Source of the DNA: Lysinibacter cavernae
GTDB lineage: Bacteria > Actinomycetota > Actinomycetes > Actinomycetales > Microbacteriaceae
Assembly: GCF_011758565.1 (NCBI RefSeq)
Contig: NZ_JAAMOX010000002.1
Span: 1-64,000, forward strand
DNA length: 64,000 nucleotides
Direction: 5' to 3'
The notes under the pieces were generated by a model. The model did not search any database. It had not been told where the DNA came from and worked only from the letters and a program-made list of their open reading frames with translations. The position numbers were made by a program, and so were the translations under genes. Below, piece by piece: positions 1 to 9,455 of the stretch (positions within the stretch are counted from its first letter, which is position 1; each line of letters starts with the position of its first letter).

Positions 1-871
1 TTCAGGCTGATAGTCCCTGTGGTCAGGATCCACAACCGGCCCAACGCCATGCCAGCCAGCTTTGATGCCTTCGCCAGGCGTGTACATCCCGTAGATGTTC
101 GAGTACCACCATTCGTCGCTCCCACCTGGCAGGTGGTTGAAACCGGGCCAATCCGTCGCGAAGGCTTCGGCGTTGGACGCATCCACGAGCTGAAAATGAG
201 CCGGCTGTTCCTGGGTAACCAACAAGCGACGGAAGGTCGACGATGCCTTCGAGGAGCGAGCGCGTCCATGCGCCTGCGGCGACGACGACACTCGACGTCG
301 TAATCGTCTCTCCTCCGTCGAGGGTCACCACCACCCGGTCATCCGCCGCGACGCGGATGCTTTCGACCCTGACGCCGTGACGAATGTCGGCCCCGCGCTC
401 AGCAGCAGCCTCCTGCATCGCGGCACGGAGACGTCAGCGTTGAGGCGCCCTGCCTGAGGGGTCCACAGCACATCCGTCTCAAATCGCATACCGCCCCAGC
501 GTTCACTGGCGGCCTCCGCAGAGAGGATTTCGGCGGCAAAGCCATGAGCGTCTAGCGCGTCGCGGACTCCAGTCAGCGAAGGATGCGCACCGTGCGTCAC
601 AACACCAACCTCGTCAAATACCGAGGTGCCAGTTTCTTGTTCCAACTCCGACCACAGGGGAACGGCTCGCTGCAACAGCGAGAGGTAGTTGGGTTCAGAG
701 TAGCTGAGATTGAGGTTTCGGGACGCCCCGTGCGACGCACCCTCTTTATGCCCAGGCGTAAACCGCTCAAGCAACACAACCTCTCGACCACGCTGACTGA
801 GCTGCCAAGCCGCAGCTGAGCCATTGCCCGCCACCGATGACAACAACGTCGACAAACTCGTTTGTGCTCAT
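1..871 (-). pseudogene. FAD-dependent oxidoreductase (MSOX/MTOX-like), broken by three frameshifts and cut by the window edge
   Basis: The gene would start at an ATG at 871 behind a clear AGGAG ribosome site. It opens with a Rossmann motif (VVVIGGG, then NGSAAAWQL after a frame change), followed by the GREVVLLER strand and a GASHGASRNLNLSY stretch typical of monomeric sarcosine oxidase and N-methyltryptophan oxidase flavoproteins. The reading frame changes near 825-832, near 422-426 and near 220-232, while similarity to the family continues across each break in a new frame. No single frame therefore encodes the protein. Single-base changes could be real decay or sequence error at a contig edge. 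The 3' end lies outside the window, so total length is unknown. The family oxidises N-methylated amines to imines and hydrogen peroxide; the substrate cannot be read here. Confidence 0.75.
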
Positions 872-1200
872 AATTCTCCTTGAGATCTCCCCAGCCAAAA
901 GTCTATCGACGCGCAAAGGATACCGAGATTCTGTTCTGACCGCGTTTGTCATACGCAGCAACGTTTTTGATTCTCGGCGAGCCCATCGACTGGCCACAGC
1001 ATCCTCAGAATATGGTGTGAAGTCACCGCGAAGACGGCTTTGTTGAACTCGCCCCCTATAAGTTTGTGAACAAAGACTCGCACCACATCGATCTTTGCCG
1101 CTCTCCAGCGGTTGCAGTTTCCGCATCACCGGTCATCCCTTCCATCGATGCACCCCAAAGTCCAACACCACACAGCCGTGTGTCACTGAGAGGTACACCA
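872..1200. other. Intergenic region, no gene seen
   Basis: This 329-base gap separates the divergent broken oxidoreductase and the lipoprotein gene. It should hold both promoters. The oxidoreductase ribosome site lies at its left edge and a GAGAGGT ribosome site for the lipoprotein at its right edge. Short open frames here have no start context or recognisable content. Confidence 0.5.
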
Positions 1201-2289
1201 ATGAAACATCCCCTCCTCGCCGCTGCCGCAGTTGCAGCGAGCGCAGTCCTCGTTCTGTCCGGATGCACCGGCTCCGACGACTCCAATGAGTCGTACATGG
1301 AGCGCGCTCAAAACAGTCCGCTCTCGAAGTATTGGGAGCAGCTCAACACCTTCTCCGGCTTTGAAGACGCCGATTTTGACGCGCTTAATGTCAAGTCTGA
1401 AGAGGTCGTAGCCGAATGCATGAAAGACGAAGGCTTTGACTACAAGCCGACCTCAAATAACGGCAGCATTACCTTCGGAGGCGACGAAGACGGGGTCGAA
1501 TACGGCACGCGAAAATACGCTGAGACCTATGGCTACGGCGCGAGCCAGAACCTCGAGATGATGGGCGACTCGAGCGGCGAAGATTACGTCGACCCGAACC
1601 AGGATTACCTTGACGGTCTCTCTGATTCCGAACGCGACGCGTACTACGAAGCGTTGAACGGGAAAATGCCAACGGAAGAAGAACAGGCCGAGATGGAAGC
1701 CGCGATGGAAGACGGCAGCTACATTTCTCCGAGTTGGGAAGAACAGGGATGTTACGGTCTCGCGCAGCACGAGGTGTACAACCAGGGCAACGATGACCCC
1801 TGGAGCGACCCAGCAAATCAAGATCTCATGAACTCGATGTCGGCCCTGTACGAAAAGACAAACAGCGATAAGCGGGTTAAGGAAGTCACTAAAGAGTGGT
1901 CCTCCTGCATGGCCGACGCGGGACACAGCGACCTCAAGGAGCGCAGTGATGCGTCCAACGAAATCTGGAATGCGCTCAATGAGCTCCAGGGTGGTGGCGG
2001 AATGATCGTCGATGGCGAAGGAGGGGCTGTAACCTCGTTCAGCACTGAAGAGCCGGCTGATGAGTACGAAGAGCCAACACCACCGACAGAGAAAGAGATC
2101 TCTGACTTCAAGAAGAAGGAAATTGCTATGGCGGTTGACGACTTCGACTGCGCGAAGAAATTCGACCTCGATAACATCATGCTCGACGTGCAGTTCGAGC
2201 TGGAAGAAGCCTTCATCGCTGAGCACAAGACCGAGTTGGACGCAATGGTCGCCAAATACGGCAAAGACGATTCCAAAAGCAAAAAATAG
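1201..2289 (+). CDS. Putative acidic lipoprotein of unknown function
   Basis: The protein is 362 residues from the ATG at 1201, which has a GAGAGGT ribosome site and immediately opens a lipoprotein signal peptide: MKHP, a hydrophobic Ala/Val stretch, then the lipobox LSGC with the lipidated cysteine near residue 22. The open frame continues upstream to 1066, but that part lacks a signal peptide and is less likely. The mature part is very rich in Asp, Glu, Ser and Asn and has four spaced cysteines (ECMKDEG, EQGCYG, SSCMADAG, DDFDCAKK), which could form disulfides outside the membrane. No enzyme motif is visible. It lies 19 bases upstream of a membrane-fusion gene and an ABC exporter, so it may be their extracytoplasmic partner; that is inference. 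Confidence 0.85.
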   Translation: MKHPLLAAAAVAASAVLVLSGCTGSDDSNESYMERAQNSPLSKYWEQLNTFSGFEDADFDALNVKSEEVVAECMKDEGFDYKPTSNNGSITFGGDEDGVEYGTRKYAETYGYGASQNLEMMGDSSGEDYVDPNQDYLDGLSDSERDAYYEALNGKMPTEEEQAEMEAAMEDGSYISPSWEEQGCYGLAQHEVYNQGNDDPWSDPANQDLMNSMSALYEKTNSDKRVKEVTKEWSSCMADAGHSDLKERSDASNEIWNALNELQGGGGMIVDGEGGAVTSFSTEEPADEYEEPTPPTEKEISDFKKKEIAMAVDDFDCAKKFDLDNIMLDVQFELEEAFIAEHKTELDAMVAKYGKDDSKSKK

Positions 2290-2308
2290 CGAGCGGTAGA
2301 ACCGAATA

Positions 2309-4061
2309 ATGTTTTCACGTAAGAACTCTGATGAGCCCGTTCGTCGGCGCGCAGGCGCCGCAGACGCCTCGGCTGCCTCGGCTGCCTCCGACACGAACAC
2401 AGACGAAGCATCGGCCCAAATGAACGAATCGTCCGATGCACCCACAGAGGTTCTCAACGTGAATTCATCCGGTCCTTTGGTGGAGGGCGAAACGCCTTCC
2501 ACCGAAGGAACCGACGCAGATACCCCTGGCAGCGCAACAAAAAAGCGCGTTCCAGTAGGAGCATCAAAGCTGAGCGGCCAACGGCTCATCTGGGTCATTG
2601 CCGGTGTCGCTGCCGTTGCAATGATCGCAGGCATCGTACTGACCAAATTCATCATTTCGCCAGCCCAGGCGGCTTGCAGATGCAGAGCCCCCAACACCGG
2701 GGCTTATCACTGTCCCTATCGACGAACGCGTCGTGTCAAACACCGTGACGACTCGCGGCGACGTCAAATTTGCCGATTCGGTAGACGTCAAACTTGAAAC
2801 CGGTGACATCGGAGGCTCTCCGGTGGTCACAGGGCAGGTTCCCGAGGCGGGAGCCATCTTCAACCCCGGCTCAATCGCCCTTGAGGTTGTTGGCAGGCCC
2901 GTGATCGTGCTTCCGGGCGATCTCCCCGTGTATCGCACGCTCCGCGCTGGGCTCTCCGGGCCCGACGTGCTCCAACTGAAGCAGGCGCTTGCGTCTATGG
3001 GTTTCGAATCGGGCAGTCTCGATTCCAACATGTATGACTCCTCAACGGCCGCAGGGGTCAAGGCTCTCTACGAGAGCGTTGGCTATACACCACCAACGTC
3101 AACAGGTTCCGGTGCCGGTGCTGCGGCCGGCGCAAGTAGCGCCGACCCAGTCACCCAAGCACAAAACGACGTCCAGAGCGCACAACAGAACCTTGCCCAA
3201 GCCCAATCAGGACTCGCACAGGCCCAGGCACCAAATCTCGTGGAGCAGGCGCAGGCAGACAATACTGTTCGCGAAGCACAGCGCGCACTGAACACCGCAA
3301 CCGCGGCCGGCGATCCAAACGCCATCGCTGCGGCAAACGATGCCCTCGCCCTTGCTGCACTGCAGCAGTCGATAGCCTATGCGCCAAAGGATACTTCGGC
3401 AGAAATCGCCCAGGTAACGGCCGCCCAATCGGCACTCAACATGGCACAAGAGGCCCTTGCCAACGCACAAGAATCAGCGCTCACCTCATTGCCGGCAAGT
3501 GAGGTGCTGTATCTCAACAGCCTCCCCCGCCGTGTAGATGAAGTATCGGTCAAACGAGGCGGCGTACTGAACGGCGTCGCTATGACCGTATCGGGCGCCA
3601 CTCTCCAAATCGTCTCAACCGTCTCAAAAGCAGACGCTGAGCTGCTCAAGCCCGGTACCAAAGCTGAGTTCCCCGCCCCAGATGACAGCACAGTTTCGGC
3701 AGAAGTTGTGAGCGTCGAACCGCAAAAGAGCACGGGAGACAAAAAGGGAACCACAAGCTACGACGTAGTGCTTGCGCCAAAAGATCTCACTGAGTCCCAG
3801 CTCACTGCGCTCAAGGGCACCAACGTGAAGGTCACCATTCCTGTTTCTGCAACTGACGGAAAAGTCTTAGCTGTCCCCCTAGCCGCAGTTCAAGCCGGCC
3901 CAGGTGGAGAGAGCCGCATCGAGGTGCTGCTTGACGCGGAGAAGCAAGAGACCAAGCTCATCACCGTCGAAACGGGTCTTGCCGCTGACGGTTACGTTGA
4001 GGTGAAGGCGGTCAAGGACGGGGCTTTCGGCTCTGGCGACCCAGTTGTGGTGGGACGTTGA
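2309..4061 (+). pseudogene. Peptidoglycan-binding membrane-fusion (HlyD-like) protein, frameshifted
   Basis: The first frame (from ATG 2309) gives a Ser/Ala-rich cytoplasmic tail and one membrane segment (RLIWVIAGVAAVAMIAGIVL). Near 2670 the coding frame moves by one base: after PAQAA the next frame reads ADAEPPTPGLITVP and runs to 4061. Removing one T from GGCTTGC would restore a single protein of about 583 residues. The second part has a PG_binding_1 domain (YRTLRAGLSGPDVLQLKQAL), a long Gln/Ala coiled coil rich in AQ repeats, and an HlyD-like beta domain near the C-terminus. Proteins of this type bridge an ABC permease to the cell wall. The stop overlaps the ABC ATPase start, so the genes form an operon. 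A second frame restart at GTG 2733 would lack the membrane anchor. Confidence 0.8.
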
Positions 4062-4777
4062 CCCTCACCGGTGCCGAGCAGCAGATCGCTGACGCCTCGG
4101 AACCGCCTGTCGTTGAGTTTGTTGACGTCGCGCGGAGTTTCCCTGGGCCACCAACGGTCCACGCGCTCAGGGCAAGCAACCTCACGATCCGATCGGGCGA
4201 ATACCTGTCGATTGTTGGGCCATCCGGCTCGGGAAAATCGACGATGCTGAATTTGCTCGGGCTGCTAGACCGGCCAACCAGCGGCGATTACTTCCTCGAC
4301 GGTGCCAATACCAACGTGCTCTCCGAAGACGAGCGCGCCCATCTTCGCGGCAGCAGCATCGGCTTTGTATTCCAGTCCTTTCATCTGCTTCCCAACCGCA
4401 CGGTGCTTGACAACGTATTGCTTGGCACCATGTATAGCGGTCTCCCACGGGCCGAGCGCGAGCCTCGAGCGCTGGCGGCCCTCGACCGGGTCAACCTGTC
4501 ACACCGGCTCGATTTTTTGCCCGGAAACCTGTCTGGTGGAGAGCGCCAGCGTGTAGCCGTTGCCAGGGCAGTCGTGACGTCTCCTCGTATCCTCCTCGCC
4601 GATGAGCCAACGGGAAACCTCGACGTGCTCAACTCCGGCGAGGTGATGGATCTCTTTGACGAACTCCACGCAGAGGGACTCACACTCGTTGTTATCACGC
4701 ACGATACGGCAGTAGCCGGGCGCGCGGAACGAACAGTGCGTATCGTCAATGGTTCCCTGAATGAGGAGGCCGAATGA
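4058..4777 (+). CDS. ABC transporter ATP-binding protein (MacB/LolD family)
   Basis: The protein has 239 residues. It starts with TTG at 4058, overlapping the stop of the preceding gene (TTGA), so translation is probably coupled. It shows Walker A GPSGSGKST near residues 54-62, a Q-loop (FVFQSFHLLPNRT), the ABC signature LSGGERQRVAVARA, Walker B ILLADEPTGNLD and the switch histidine in VVITHD. Length and motifs match the ATPases of MacB-type exporters, which power a permease without moving substrate through a classical channel. The permease follows with a 4-base overlap. Confidence 0.95.
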   Translation: MTLTGAEQQIADASEPPVVEFVDVARSFPGPPTVHALRASNLTIRSGEYLSIVGPSGSGKSTMLNLLGLLDRPTSGDYFLDGANTNVLSEDERAHLRGSSIGFVFQSFHLLPNRTVLDNVLLGTMYSGLPRAEREPRALAALDRVNLSHRLDFLPGNLSGGERQRVAVARAVVTSPRILLADEPTGNLDVLNSGEVMDLFDELHAEGLTLVVITHDTAVAGRAERTVRIVNGSLNEEAE

Positions 4778-6189
4778 CAACCACGCCTGCCTCCCCCGAT
4801 ACTCCCGGAAGCGTCGACGATCTGTTTGACGAGGCGCTCGGTCTTGAGGCACTCCGTCTCGAAACCGAATCCGATGCGGCTCAGGACGCGTCAACACCCA
4901 AGCGTTCGATTCCCGTTCCACGGTTCTTCCGCAGGAGCAGCAAAACCTCAAACGGCAAGTCCAAACCGCCAAGAAACAGTTTCACCCGCAGAGACCTCAT
5001 CAATGAGGCCATTCAGGGAGTTGGGGCGAGACCGTCACGTCTGGTGCTGACCTTGCTTGGCACGGTGCTCGGTATTCTCTCGCTCGTGGTCACCGTCGGC
5101 CTCGCCCAGACCGCGGCAAACCAAATCAACCGCCAGTTCGACGCGGTCGCGGCAACTCAGGTTGTTGTCACGCCGGCAAAGGCCACCAACGGGGGCGGAG
5201 AGAAGAAGGCAACCGGCCGTTTGCCGTGGGATGCCCCGCTTCGCGTTGATTCGCTCGCCGGCGTCGAAGCATCCGCCCTTGTTTCGAAGGTTGACCCTGG
5301 TACCAACCTCATCACGGCCGCCGAGATCTACGACCCTGCGGCTTCTCAAGAGGTTCAGCCAGGCATCGTGGCCTCAACCGCCGAACTCATGGATGTTGTG
5401 CACGGCACGCTGCAGACCGGCAGGTTCTTCGACAGCGGCCACGAGGCCCGCGAAGACCGCGTCGTTGTACTCGGCAAGAACACGGCAGAGCAGCTGGGCA
5501 TCAACCGCGTTGACAGCCAACCATCTATTTTCATCGGCGACCGATCCTATACGGTCATCGGAATTATCGACGATGTAAAACGGCGTTCAGACCTCCTTGA
5601 CGCGGTTGTTCTGCCGGTGAGCACGGCCCGCACCTACCTCGGACTGGCCGGGCTCGACGAGCTGCAGATCCGCATCGCCGTTGGCGCTGGAGAGGTTGTC
5701 GGCAAGCAAGCTCCAATCGCCCTCGATCCGAACCGACCAGAGGCATTTGCCGTTGCTGCGCCCCAGAACTCTACCGACCTGCAAGAGAGTGTCCAGGCCG
5801 ACATTGACGTGATCTTCCTCGTGCTTGGTGGCATTGCGCTCCTGGCTGGTGGGCTTGGTATCGCCAACGTCACGCTGCTCTCCGTCATGGAGCGAGTGGG
5901 CGAGATTGGCCTCCGGCGTGCCCTCGGGGCAACCCGAAAGCAGATTGCCGCCCAGTTTGTATTGGAATCGGTCACGACCGGGCTGCTCGGCGGGCTCATC
6001 GGGGCAGCCCTCGGAACCTTTACGGTTGTCGTCATTTCGGTTATGCAAGAGTGGGCACCAGTGCTTGATATCTGGGTTCCAATCGGTGGTGCCGCCCTCG
6101 GTGGTATTGTCGGGTTGATCGCTGGCACCTATCCCGCGTTGAAGGCCTCTCGTATTGAGCCGATTACCGCGCTCCGCGGCGGGGTATAG
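4774..6189 (+). CDS. MacB-type ABC transporter permease (FtsX domain)
   Basis: The protein has 471 residues from ATG 4774, with a GAGGAGG ribosome site inside the end of the ATPase gene and an ATGA overlap. An unusually long, charged cytoplasmic N-terminus of about 75 residues precedes the first membrane helix (LVLTLLGTVLGILSLVVTVG). A large extracytoplasmic MacB_PCD domain follows. Three C-terminal helices with the FtsX signature (ERVGEIGLRRALGATRKQI) close the protein. In MacB systems this subunit transmits ATPase movement to the outside to expel peptides, lipids or macrolides, with a membrane-fusion partner, here the broken gene upstream. The substrate is not evident. Confidence 0.93.
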   Translation: MTTTPASPDTPGSVDDLFDEALGLEALRLETESDAAQDASTPKRSIPVPRFFRRSSKTSNGKSKPPRNSFTRRDLINEAIQGVGARPSRLVLTLLGTVLGILSLVVTVGLAQTAANQINRQFDAVAATQVVVTPAKATNGGGEKKATGRLPWDAPLRVDSLAGVEASALVSKVDPGTNLITAAEIYDPAASQEVQPGIVASTAELMDVVHGTLQTGRFFDSGHEAREDRVVVLGKNTAEQLGINRVDSQPSIFIGDRSYTVIGIIDDVKRRSDLLDAVVLPVSTARTYLGLAGLDELQIRIAVGAGEVVGKQAPIALDPNRPEAFAVAAPQNSTDLQESVQADIDVIFLVLGGIALLAGGLGIANVTLLSVMERVGEIGLRRALGATRKQIAAQFVLESVTTGLLGGLIGAALGTFTVVVISVMQEWAPVLDIWVPIGGAALGGIVGLIAGTYPALKASRIEPITALRGGV

Positions 6190-6218
6190 GTCAGTCAGAG
6201 CCAAAACGAAAGCAGCGC

Positions 6219-7418
6219 ATGACATCATCCGTGGCAGGACACACCATCCGGACAGCCTTCGAGCAGCGAATGCCCAGCGTTCAACAGCTTCGGGAGCGAG
6301 GCACCGTCAAATGGAACACCTACCCGGAAGATGTGCTCCCGCTCTGGGTTGCGGAAATGGATCTGCCAACGGCGCCGCCGATTCTTGATGCCTTAGAAGC
6401 CGCAATCCGCCGGGAGAATTTTGGCTACCCGCTTGCCGACCATCCTCGGTTACAGGCTGCAACGGCTGAGTGGCATCGCCGCCGATACGGGGCGGCCATC
6501 AATCCTGATTTTGTGCACGACGTGCCCGGCGTGCTCACCGGGTTGCGTATCGCGATCGACTCGTTTACCGAGGCAGGCACGGCAGTTATACTCCCGATAC
6601 CTTCATACCCACCATTTCTTGATGTCATTCGGCAGAGTGGTCGCGAAGTTATTGAGATTCCGATGCTGAATCCCACGAGCTCCCCCGCCTACGATTTTGA
6701 TGCCATCGAGCGGGCATTCGCCAGCGGTGCCGGTTCGATCATCCTCTGTAATCCGCATAACCCACTCGGCCGGGCGTTCACTTTGCCCGAGCTCACCAGG
6801 CTCAGCCAGATCGTTGCGCAGTACGGCGGCCGGGTGCTCAGCGATGAGATTCACGCTCCTCTTGTCTACGGCTCTGCCCACGTTCCCTACGCCACGATCA
6901 GTGACGAGGCCGCGACGCATACCGTGACGATCACGGCGGCCTCAAAGGCGTGGAACATCGCAGGCCTGAAATGCGCGCAGGTTATCTTGAGTTCGAGTGC
7001 CGACCAGGATGTTTGGGCCGGCATCCACCACCTCATCCCGCAGGGTGCCACAACGCTTGGCATGGAGGCAACGATTGCGGCGTATTCCGAGGGCGGGCCG
7101 TGGCTCGACGAGACGCTCAACTACCTGCGAGGCAACCGAGATCGTGTTGTCGCGTGGGCCAACGACGTTGTCCCCGAGGCCAGAATGGTCGCGCCAGAGG
7201 CAACCTATCTCGGTTGGATTGATTTTGCCGAGGCCGATCTCCCAGGCGATCCGTACGATTTTTTCCTTGGCGAAGCCAAAGTAGCGCTCAACCCCGGTCG
7301 TCATTTTGGGTCTGCCTCTGCGGCCTCAACCCGGATCAACTTTGGCACGACGGCACCGGTCTTGGAACGAGCCCTCGAGGCCATGACTGGGGCTATCCAG
7401 CGCAACGCTCGCGGGTAA
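6219..7418 (+). CDS. PLP-dependent aminotransferase / cystathionine beta-lyase, MalY-PatB family
   Basis: The protein has 399 residues, the usual length for the class I/II fold. It shows the MalY-type start (KWNTYPEDVLPLWVAEMDLP), the PLP ring-stacking region, the Asp-containing SDEIHAPLVY motif, and the Schiff-base lysine in ITAASKAWNIAGLKCAQ. MalY/PatB enzymes cleave cystathionine or related C-S bonds to give a thiol, pyruvate and ammonia. It follows the ABC permease on the same strand after 29 bases and precedes another PLP enzyme. The start is the ATG at 6219; its ribosome site is weak. Confidence 0.9.
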   Translation: MTSSVAGHTIRTAFEQRMPSVQQLRERGTVKWNTYPEDVLPLWVAEMDLPTAPPILDALEAAIRRENFGYPLADHPRLQAATAEWHRRRYGAAINPDFVHDVPGVLTGLRIAIDSFTEAGTAVILPIPSYPPFLDVIRQSGREVIEIPMLNPTSSPAYDFDAIERAFASGAGSIILCNPHNPLGRAFTLPELTRLSQIVAQYGGRVLSDEIHAPLVYGSAHVPYATISDEAATHTVTITAASKAWNIAGLKCAQVILSSSADQDVWAGIHHLIPQGATTLGMEATIAAYSEGGPWLDETLNYLRGNRDRVVAWANDVVPEARMVAPEATYLGWIDFAEADLPGDPYDFFLGEAKVALNPGRHFGSASAASTRINFGTTAPVLERALEAMTGAIQRNARG

Positions 7419-7564
7419 CCCACACGCCGGTCAACTGGCTGAACGGCCCCTCATGACGCCGCGTGACGAAATGCTACGACGCCTCTCGCGCCCTCATTCC
7501 ACCGGGCTTAGCCTTGGGGTACTCATCCGCGCCCCGCGGTGAGCCAGCGGCAGAGGAGAGCATG

Positions 7565-8902
7565 ATGAGCATCCCATCAGTAATCGAAGTGGCAAAGCCA
7601 CTGCTCGACGTCACTGGCTCTGATCTTATGGTGCCCCTGCTTGATGGTTCACAGTCCCGTTACGTCAACCTCGACTACGCGGCAAGCGCGCCCGCGTTAG
7701 GCGTTGTGGCCGACCGAGTGACCGAAGCCCTCGGGCTCTACGCGAGCGTTCACCGTGGCGCGGGGTATGCCTCCGACATCAGCACAACTGCGTATGAGAA
7801 CGCCCGCGACACCGTCGCCCGTTTTGTTGGCGCTCCCGCCGGATACCCTGTCATCTTCACCAGGAATACTACAGACTCGCTAAATCTCCTTGCCAGCGCG
7901 GTACCTGGCGACACGCTTGTGCTCGACATCGAGCACCACGCCAATTTCCTCCCCTGGTCCCCTCGCGGCCGCAGGGTTCTCACGGCGCTCGACACGCTCG
8001 ACGAAACGCTCGAAGCGCTTGAGAACGAACTGCGCCGCCAGCCAGCGGCACTCGTCGCGGTGACCGGGGCGAGCAACGTGACCGGAGAGGTCCTCCCCCT
8101 TCGCCGAATCGCGGATGTGGTCCACAAATTTGGCACGCGGCTCGCTGTTGACGGCGCGCAGCTTGTCCCCCACCGCAGGGTGAACATGCGAGAACAGGGT
8201 ATCGATTACCTGGCGTTCTCTGGCCACAAGACCTACGCGCCGTTTGGGGCTGGTGTGCTCGTTGGCCGGCGCGACTGGCTCGATAAGGCAGAGCCGTACC
8301 TTCGAGGCGGCGGGGCCGTGACAACCGTTGACACCGAGCAGCAGGGTTGGCGCACAGGGCCACATCGCCATGAGGGTGGCTCACCAAATGTGCTCGGGGT
8401 TATCGGTCTTGCTCGGGCCGTCGAGGCGCTTGCCGAACTTGATCCGTCTGAGTGGTACCAACACGAGGCCGAACTGCGCGAGGCCTGTATCAGCGGCCTC
8501 GGTCAGATTCCCCAAGCACGCGTGCTGCAAATCTTCTCTGATTCAGAGGCCCCAGTAGGTGTTGTCAGCTTCTCTCTTGACGGCGTAGATTCCCGTCACT
8601 TAGCCGTTGTCCTCGCCGCCGAATACGGTATCGGTGTGCGCGACGGCAAATTCTGCGCCCATCCGCTGCTCGCCAGGCTGCAGCAGACCAGCCCGGCTCT
8701 TCGCGTCAGTTTTGGTGTTGGCTCTACAAAGCGCGATGTGACCGCGCTGTTGACGGCGCTCACCGATTATCTCGCGCACGGTCCCCGCGGGCTCTACGAG
8801 CGGGTTGATGACAACTGGGTTGTGGTCAACGATGTCCGCGACCGCCCGTCCTGGGCCCAGTTACCTGACGAGGACCGCGAATACTTCGGCTGCGCCGGCT
8901 AA
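7565..8902 (+). CDS. Class V PLP aminotransferase, cysteine desulfurase-like
   Basis: The protein has 445 residues. The start at 7565 is chosen because AGGAG at 7554-7558 lies six bases upstream; an in-frame ATG at 7562 is too close and the longer frame to 7463 has no ribosome site. Motifs include YVNLDYAASAP, the TRNTTDSLNLLA region, DIEHHANFLPW with the conserved histidine, and the PLP lysine in AFSGHKTYAPFGAG. These match the SufS/IscS-like branch of class V enzymes, which remove sulfur from cysteine. There is no SufU or IscU gene beside it, so its role may differ from Fe-S assembly. The C-terminus (DNWVVVNDVRDRPSW) is longer than in compact SufS. Confidence 0.85.
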   Translation: MSIPSVIEVAKPLLDVTGSDLMVPLLDGSQSRYVNLDYAASAPALGVVADRVTEALGLYASVHRGAGYASDISTTAYENARDTVARFVGAPAGYPVIFTRNTTDSLNLLASAVPGDTLVLDIEHHANFLPWSPRGRRVLTALDTLDETLEALENELRRQPAALVAVTGASNVTGEVLPLRRIADVVHKFGTRLAVDGAQLVPHRRVNMREQGIDYLAFSGHKTYAPFGAGVLVGRRDWLDKAEPYLRGGGAVTTVDTEQQGWRTGPHRHEGGSPNVLGVIGLARAVEALAELDPSEWYQHEAELREACISGLGQIPQARVLQIFSDSEAPVGVVSFSLDGVDSRHLAVVLAAEYGIGVRDGKFCAHPLLARLQQTSPALRVSFGVGSTKRDVTALLTALTDYLAHGPRGLYERVDDNWVVVNDVRDRPSWAQLPDEDREYFGCAG

Positions 8903-8913
8903 TACATCACGCT

Positions 8914-8932
8914 GGCCTGTGACGCACAGGCC
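8914..8932 (+). terminator. Short GC-rich hairpin after the class V aminotransferase
   Basis: GGCCTGTG, a three-base ACG loop and CACAGGCC form a perfect 8-bp hairpin 11 bases after the stop codon. There is no T-run, so intrinsic termination is uncertain. Confidence 0.4.
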
Positions 8933-8984
8933 GCGTTAAGCAGTAGCATGAAACACCATATTCCTTCGACGAAAGGGTGCTCTC

Positions 8985-9416
8985 ATGATTCCCGACATTA
9001 ACTACTGGGCCGTGCTGTTGGCAACTCTCTCCAGCATGATTGTGGGTTCCGTCTGGTACACGCCAAAGGTCTTTGGCAATTACTGGATGAAGGCAGCCAA
9101 CGTTACCCCGTCTGGCAACGCTGGCGATGCCGTCAAACCAATTCTGGTGACCGTCGTCGTCAGCTTTGTAACGGCGTGGGTGCTTGCGGGGGCCGTCTAC
9201 CTCAGCTGGAGCTTCTACGGCGGCTCGTTCCTAGTGAACGCCCTGCTCACCGGCTTGATTCTTTGGGCGGGTTTCACCGCAGCGCGGTTCATCACCCACG
9301 ACGCCTTCGACGGTCGGCCAACGGGTCTCACCGTGCTCAACGTGTCCCACGAGCTCGTCACGATTATGATCATGGCGCTGCTCATCGGGGTTTGGCCACC
9401 CGCTGGAAGCGTCTAG
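8985..9416 (+). CDS. Small membrane protein, DUF1761 family
   Basis: The protein has 143 residues and about four predicted membrane helices: NYWAVLLATLSSMIVGSVWY, a helix around TVVVSFVTAWVLAGAVYLSW, one around LLTGLILWAGFTAARFI, and a last one at TIMIMALLIGVWPP. The opening INYWAVLLATLSSMIVGSVWY and the tryptophan before the cytoplasmic loop resemble DUF1761 proteins, which have no established function. It stands alone between the class V enzyme and a convergent gene. Confidence 0.75.
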   Translation: MIPDINYWAVLLATLSSMIVGSVWYTPKVFGNYWMKAANVTPSGNAGDAVKPILVTVVVSFVTAWVLAGAVYLSWSFYGGSFLVNALLTGLILWAGFTAARFITHDAFDGRPTGLTVLNVSHELVTIMIMALLIGVWPPAGSV

Positions 9417-9455
9417 CCCCAAGACCATTTGTTGTGTTGCTCGGCGGCGAGTGCC

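Noticed and set aside
1453-2697. A 414-codon open frame on the minus strand over the lipoprotein gene
   Set aside because: It is antisense to a gene with clear signal peptide and lipobox. The length comes from the acidic codon composition of the lipoprotein; the translation matches no family and lacks a ribosome site.
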